In this document: positions 14,762-15,986 of the stretch, in pieces
Numbering within the stretch: the first letter of the stretch is position 1
How the letters are laid out: each line of letters begins with the position of its first letter
Source: Clostridia bacterium
GTDB lineage: Bacteria > Bacillota > Clostridia > UMGS1883
Reading direction: 5' to 3'
Length of the DNA: 15,986 nt
Assembly: GCA_021202495.1 (NCBI GenBank)
Contig: JAJQCX010000032.1
Span: forward strand, 1 to 15,986
The notes under the pieces: generated by a model
Database searches by the model: none
Told to the model about the DNA's origin: nothing
Seen by the model: the letters and a program-made list of their open reading frames with translations, nothing else
Position numbers and translations under genes: made by a program

Positions 14762-14793
14762 AAATTCATATAAATTGCATTGGAGAAAAAGAT

Positions 14794-15648
14794 ATGCTTG
14801 ATTTGACGAATATTGAAGTTATTAAATATTTATGCCGAAAGCACGGGTTTCGGTTTTCAAAGGATATGGGGCAAAATTTTCTGACGGACGATAGTGTGAT
14901 TGACGCGATTTCGGCGGATGTGTGTGAGGACTGCGACAGTGTGCTCGAAATCGGACCGGGGTTCGGCTGTTTGACGGCGGCGCTGGGGCAGAGGGCGAAA
15001 AAGGTGGTGTCGCTTGAATTGGACGAGAGGTTAAAGCCGGTGCTTGACGAGACGCTGGCGGGGTTTTCAAACGTTGAAATCATTTGGGGCGACTGCATGA
15101 AGGCGGACATCGGGAAAATAATTGCCGAAAAGCTTGAGGGCAGAGTGAGTGTTGCGGCAAATTTGCCCTATTACATAACGACGCCGATTATCATGCGGCT
15201 GATTGAGGGAAATTTCGGCTTTAAAAAGATTGTGGTGATGGTGCAAAAGGAGGTTGCGGAGCGCTTTTGCGCAGAGCCGGGCGGCAAGGAATACGGCGCG
15301 GTGACGCTGGGCGTCGGGTACAGGGCGGAGGCAAGGGTAATTTTGAACGTGGGAAAGGAAAAATTCATCCCCTCGCCCAAGGTTGACAGCGCGGTTGTGG
15401 AGATGACAATGCTTGACGAACCGAGAGTTTCACCGAAGGACGAAAAGCTCTTTTTTGCCCTGATAAAGGCGGCGTTTTCGCAGAGGCGGAAAACTCTTTC
15501 AAACGCGCTTTCAAACGCGGGAAAATTCGGCTCAAAAGAAAATATCGCCTCCGCGATAGAGGCGATCGGAAAGGACGCGTCGGTGCGCGGCGAAAGGCTC
15601 TCGATTGAAGAATTTGCCCAGTTAGCGGATATATTGGCGCAAAAATGA
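14794..15648 (+). CDS. rsmA: 16S rRNA (adenine1518-N6/adenine1519-N6)-dimethyltransferase
   Basis: A 284-residue SAM-dependent enzyme that dimethylates two adjacent adenines in the 3' terminal helix of 16S rRNA during small-subunit assembly. Signature elements: N-terminal GQNFL (26-30), SAM motif I EIGPGFGCLT (52-61), acidic E75 at the end of strand 2, GDCMKAD (99-105), the catalytic NLPYYITTP (123-131), and the C-terminal FIPSPKVDS and AAFSQRRKTL segments. Length is typical of RsmA/KsgA. ATG 14794 follows GGAG by eight bases. It has its own promoter and is monocistronic here. In Bacillus the order is yabE, rnmV, ksgA; a yabE-like gene is 6.8 kb upstream but no rnmV is in the window. Its 3' end overlaps the convergent CmpB gene by 27 bases. 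Confidence 0.97.
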   Translation: MLDLTNIEVIKYLCRKHGFRFSKDMGQNFLTDDSVIDAISADVCEDCDSVLEIGPGFGCLTAALGQRAKKVVSLELDERLKPVLDETLAGFSNVEIIWGDCMKADIGKIIAEKLEGRVSVAANLPYYITTPIIMRLIEGNFGFKKIVVMVQKEVAERFCAEPGGKEYGAVTLGVGYRAEARVILNVGKEKFIPSPKVDSAVVEMTMLDEPRVSPKDEKLFFALIKAAFSQRRKTLSNALSNAGKFGSKENIASAIEAIGKDASVRGERLSIEEFAQLADILAQK

Positions 15649-15986
15649 GCAAAAATACGAAAGCGGAACGCACAAAAGCGCCCAAAGAGCGGAATAATAG
15701 AGACAAATTTGCCCCATGATGTTGTAGGGTACGGAGGAATAATTCCACACGTTCCAGTGGAGCTTTACGTTGACGATTAGCCCGACGGTAAATTCCGCAA
15801 TTGTGATAAGCGCGCCGCCGGAGATTGCCTTGACGAAAAGGGGGCAACCATCCAAAAGAAAAAAGATGTGGTAGAGCGAATAAAAGCACAAGCCGCCGAG
15901 GACGAACATTGTCCAGTGAGTGTAGCCGCGCCAAAAAATTTCGAGCAGGCTGTAGCCGACGGCGCCTGTGGTGAACAGTCTTAAAA
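15622..15986 (-). CDS. CmpB-like putative ABC-transporter membrane protein, partial
   Basis: The 3' end of a gene on the - strand; 120 residues are visible and its start lies beyond the right edge. The frame is open to the window end, and residues before the internal ATG at 15909 (GYSLLEIFWRGYTHWTM) belong to the conserved family core. The sequence carries the hallmarks of the putative ABC-transporter type IV / CmpB family: E..WRGxTHW, MFVLGGLCF, ITIAEFTVGLIVN, WNVWNYSSVPYNIMGQICL. Three or four membrane segments are visible. Function in the family is poorly defined despite the name. The last codons overlap the end of rsmA. Confidence 0.85.
   Translation of the reverse strand, partial: LRLFTTGAVGYSLLEIFWRGYTHWTMFVLGGLCFYSLYHIFFLLDGCPLFVKAISGGALITIAEFTVGLIVNVKLHWNVWNYSSVPYNIMGQICLYYSALWALLCVPLSYFCSFLRQYIR

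Overview
The window looks like a chromosomal segment of a Bacillota bacterium of the Clostridia type, probably an uncultured gut or anaerobic lineage. The reasons are the strong GGAGG-type ribosome binding sites, sigma-A promoters of the TTGACA/TATAAT type, and the gene families: GerMN lipoprotein, 3D-domain YabE-like protein, ABC-F, CmpB-like membrane protein and RsmA. Short GC-rich palindromic intergenic repeats also fit. The lineage call is inference. Nearly every gene is on the + strand; only the partial CmpB gene at the right edge is on the - strand. No rRNA, tRNA or CRISPR array was seen.

Region 1 (1-6683) is one co-directional run ending in an intrinsic terminator. It holds an OmpR-type response regulator, its WalK-like histidine kinase, a two-domain GerMN lipoprotein, a HAD phosphatase, an ABC-F ATPase interrupted by an in-frame TAG, and a protein that aligns along its length with isopropylmalate dehydrogenases but has lost most catalytic and NAD-binding residues. 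Regulator, kinase and GerMN lipoprotein in a row parallel the actinobacterial MtrA-MtrB-LpqB set.

Region 2 (6684-8080) is an independent unit: a near-perfect sigma-A promoter, a leader of about 130 nt that folds into three hairpins and may hide the ribosome binding site, a secreted 3D-domain cell-wall protein, and a strong terminator. I do not recognise the leader as a known riboswitch class.

Region 3 (8081-14730) is an accessory block bounded by GC-rich repeats. It holds two MgtA/MgtB-type P-type ATPases with a small OmpR-type DNA-binding protein between them whose receiver domain is reduced to a stump. A terminator lies between the regulator and the second ATPase. The same 30-nt repeat occurs in direct orientation on both sides, about 6.35 kb apart. 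In Bacillus the yabE-like gene is followed by rnmV and ksgA; here rnmV is absent and this block sits in its place.

Region 4 (14731-15986) holds rsmA with its own promoter and, convergent with a 27-bp overlap, the 3' end of a CmpB-like membrane protein gene that runs off the window.
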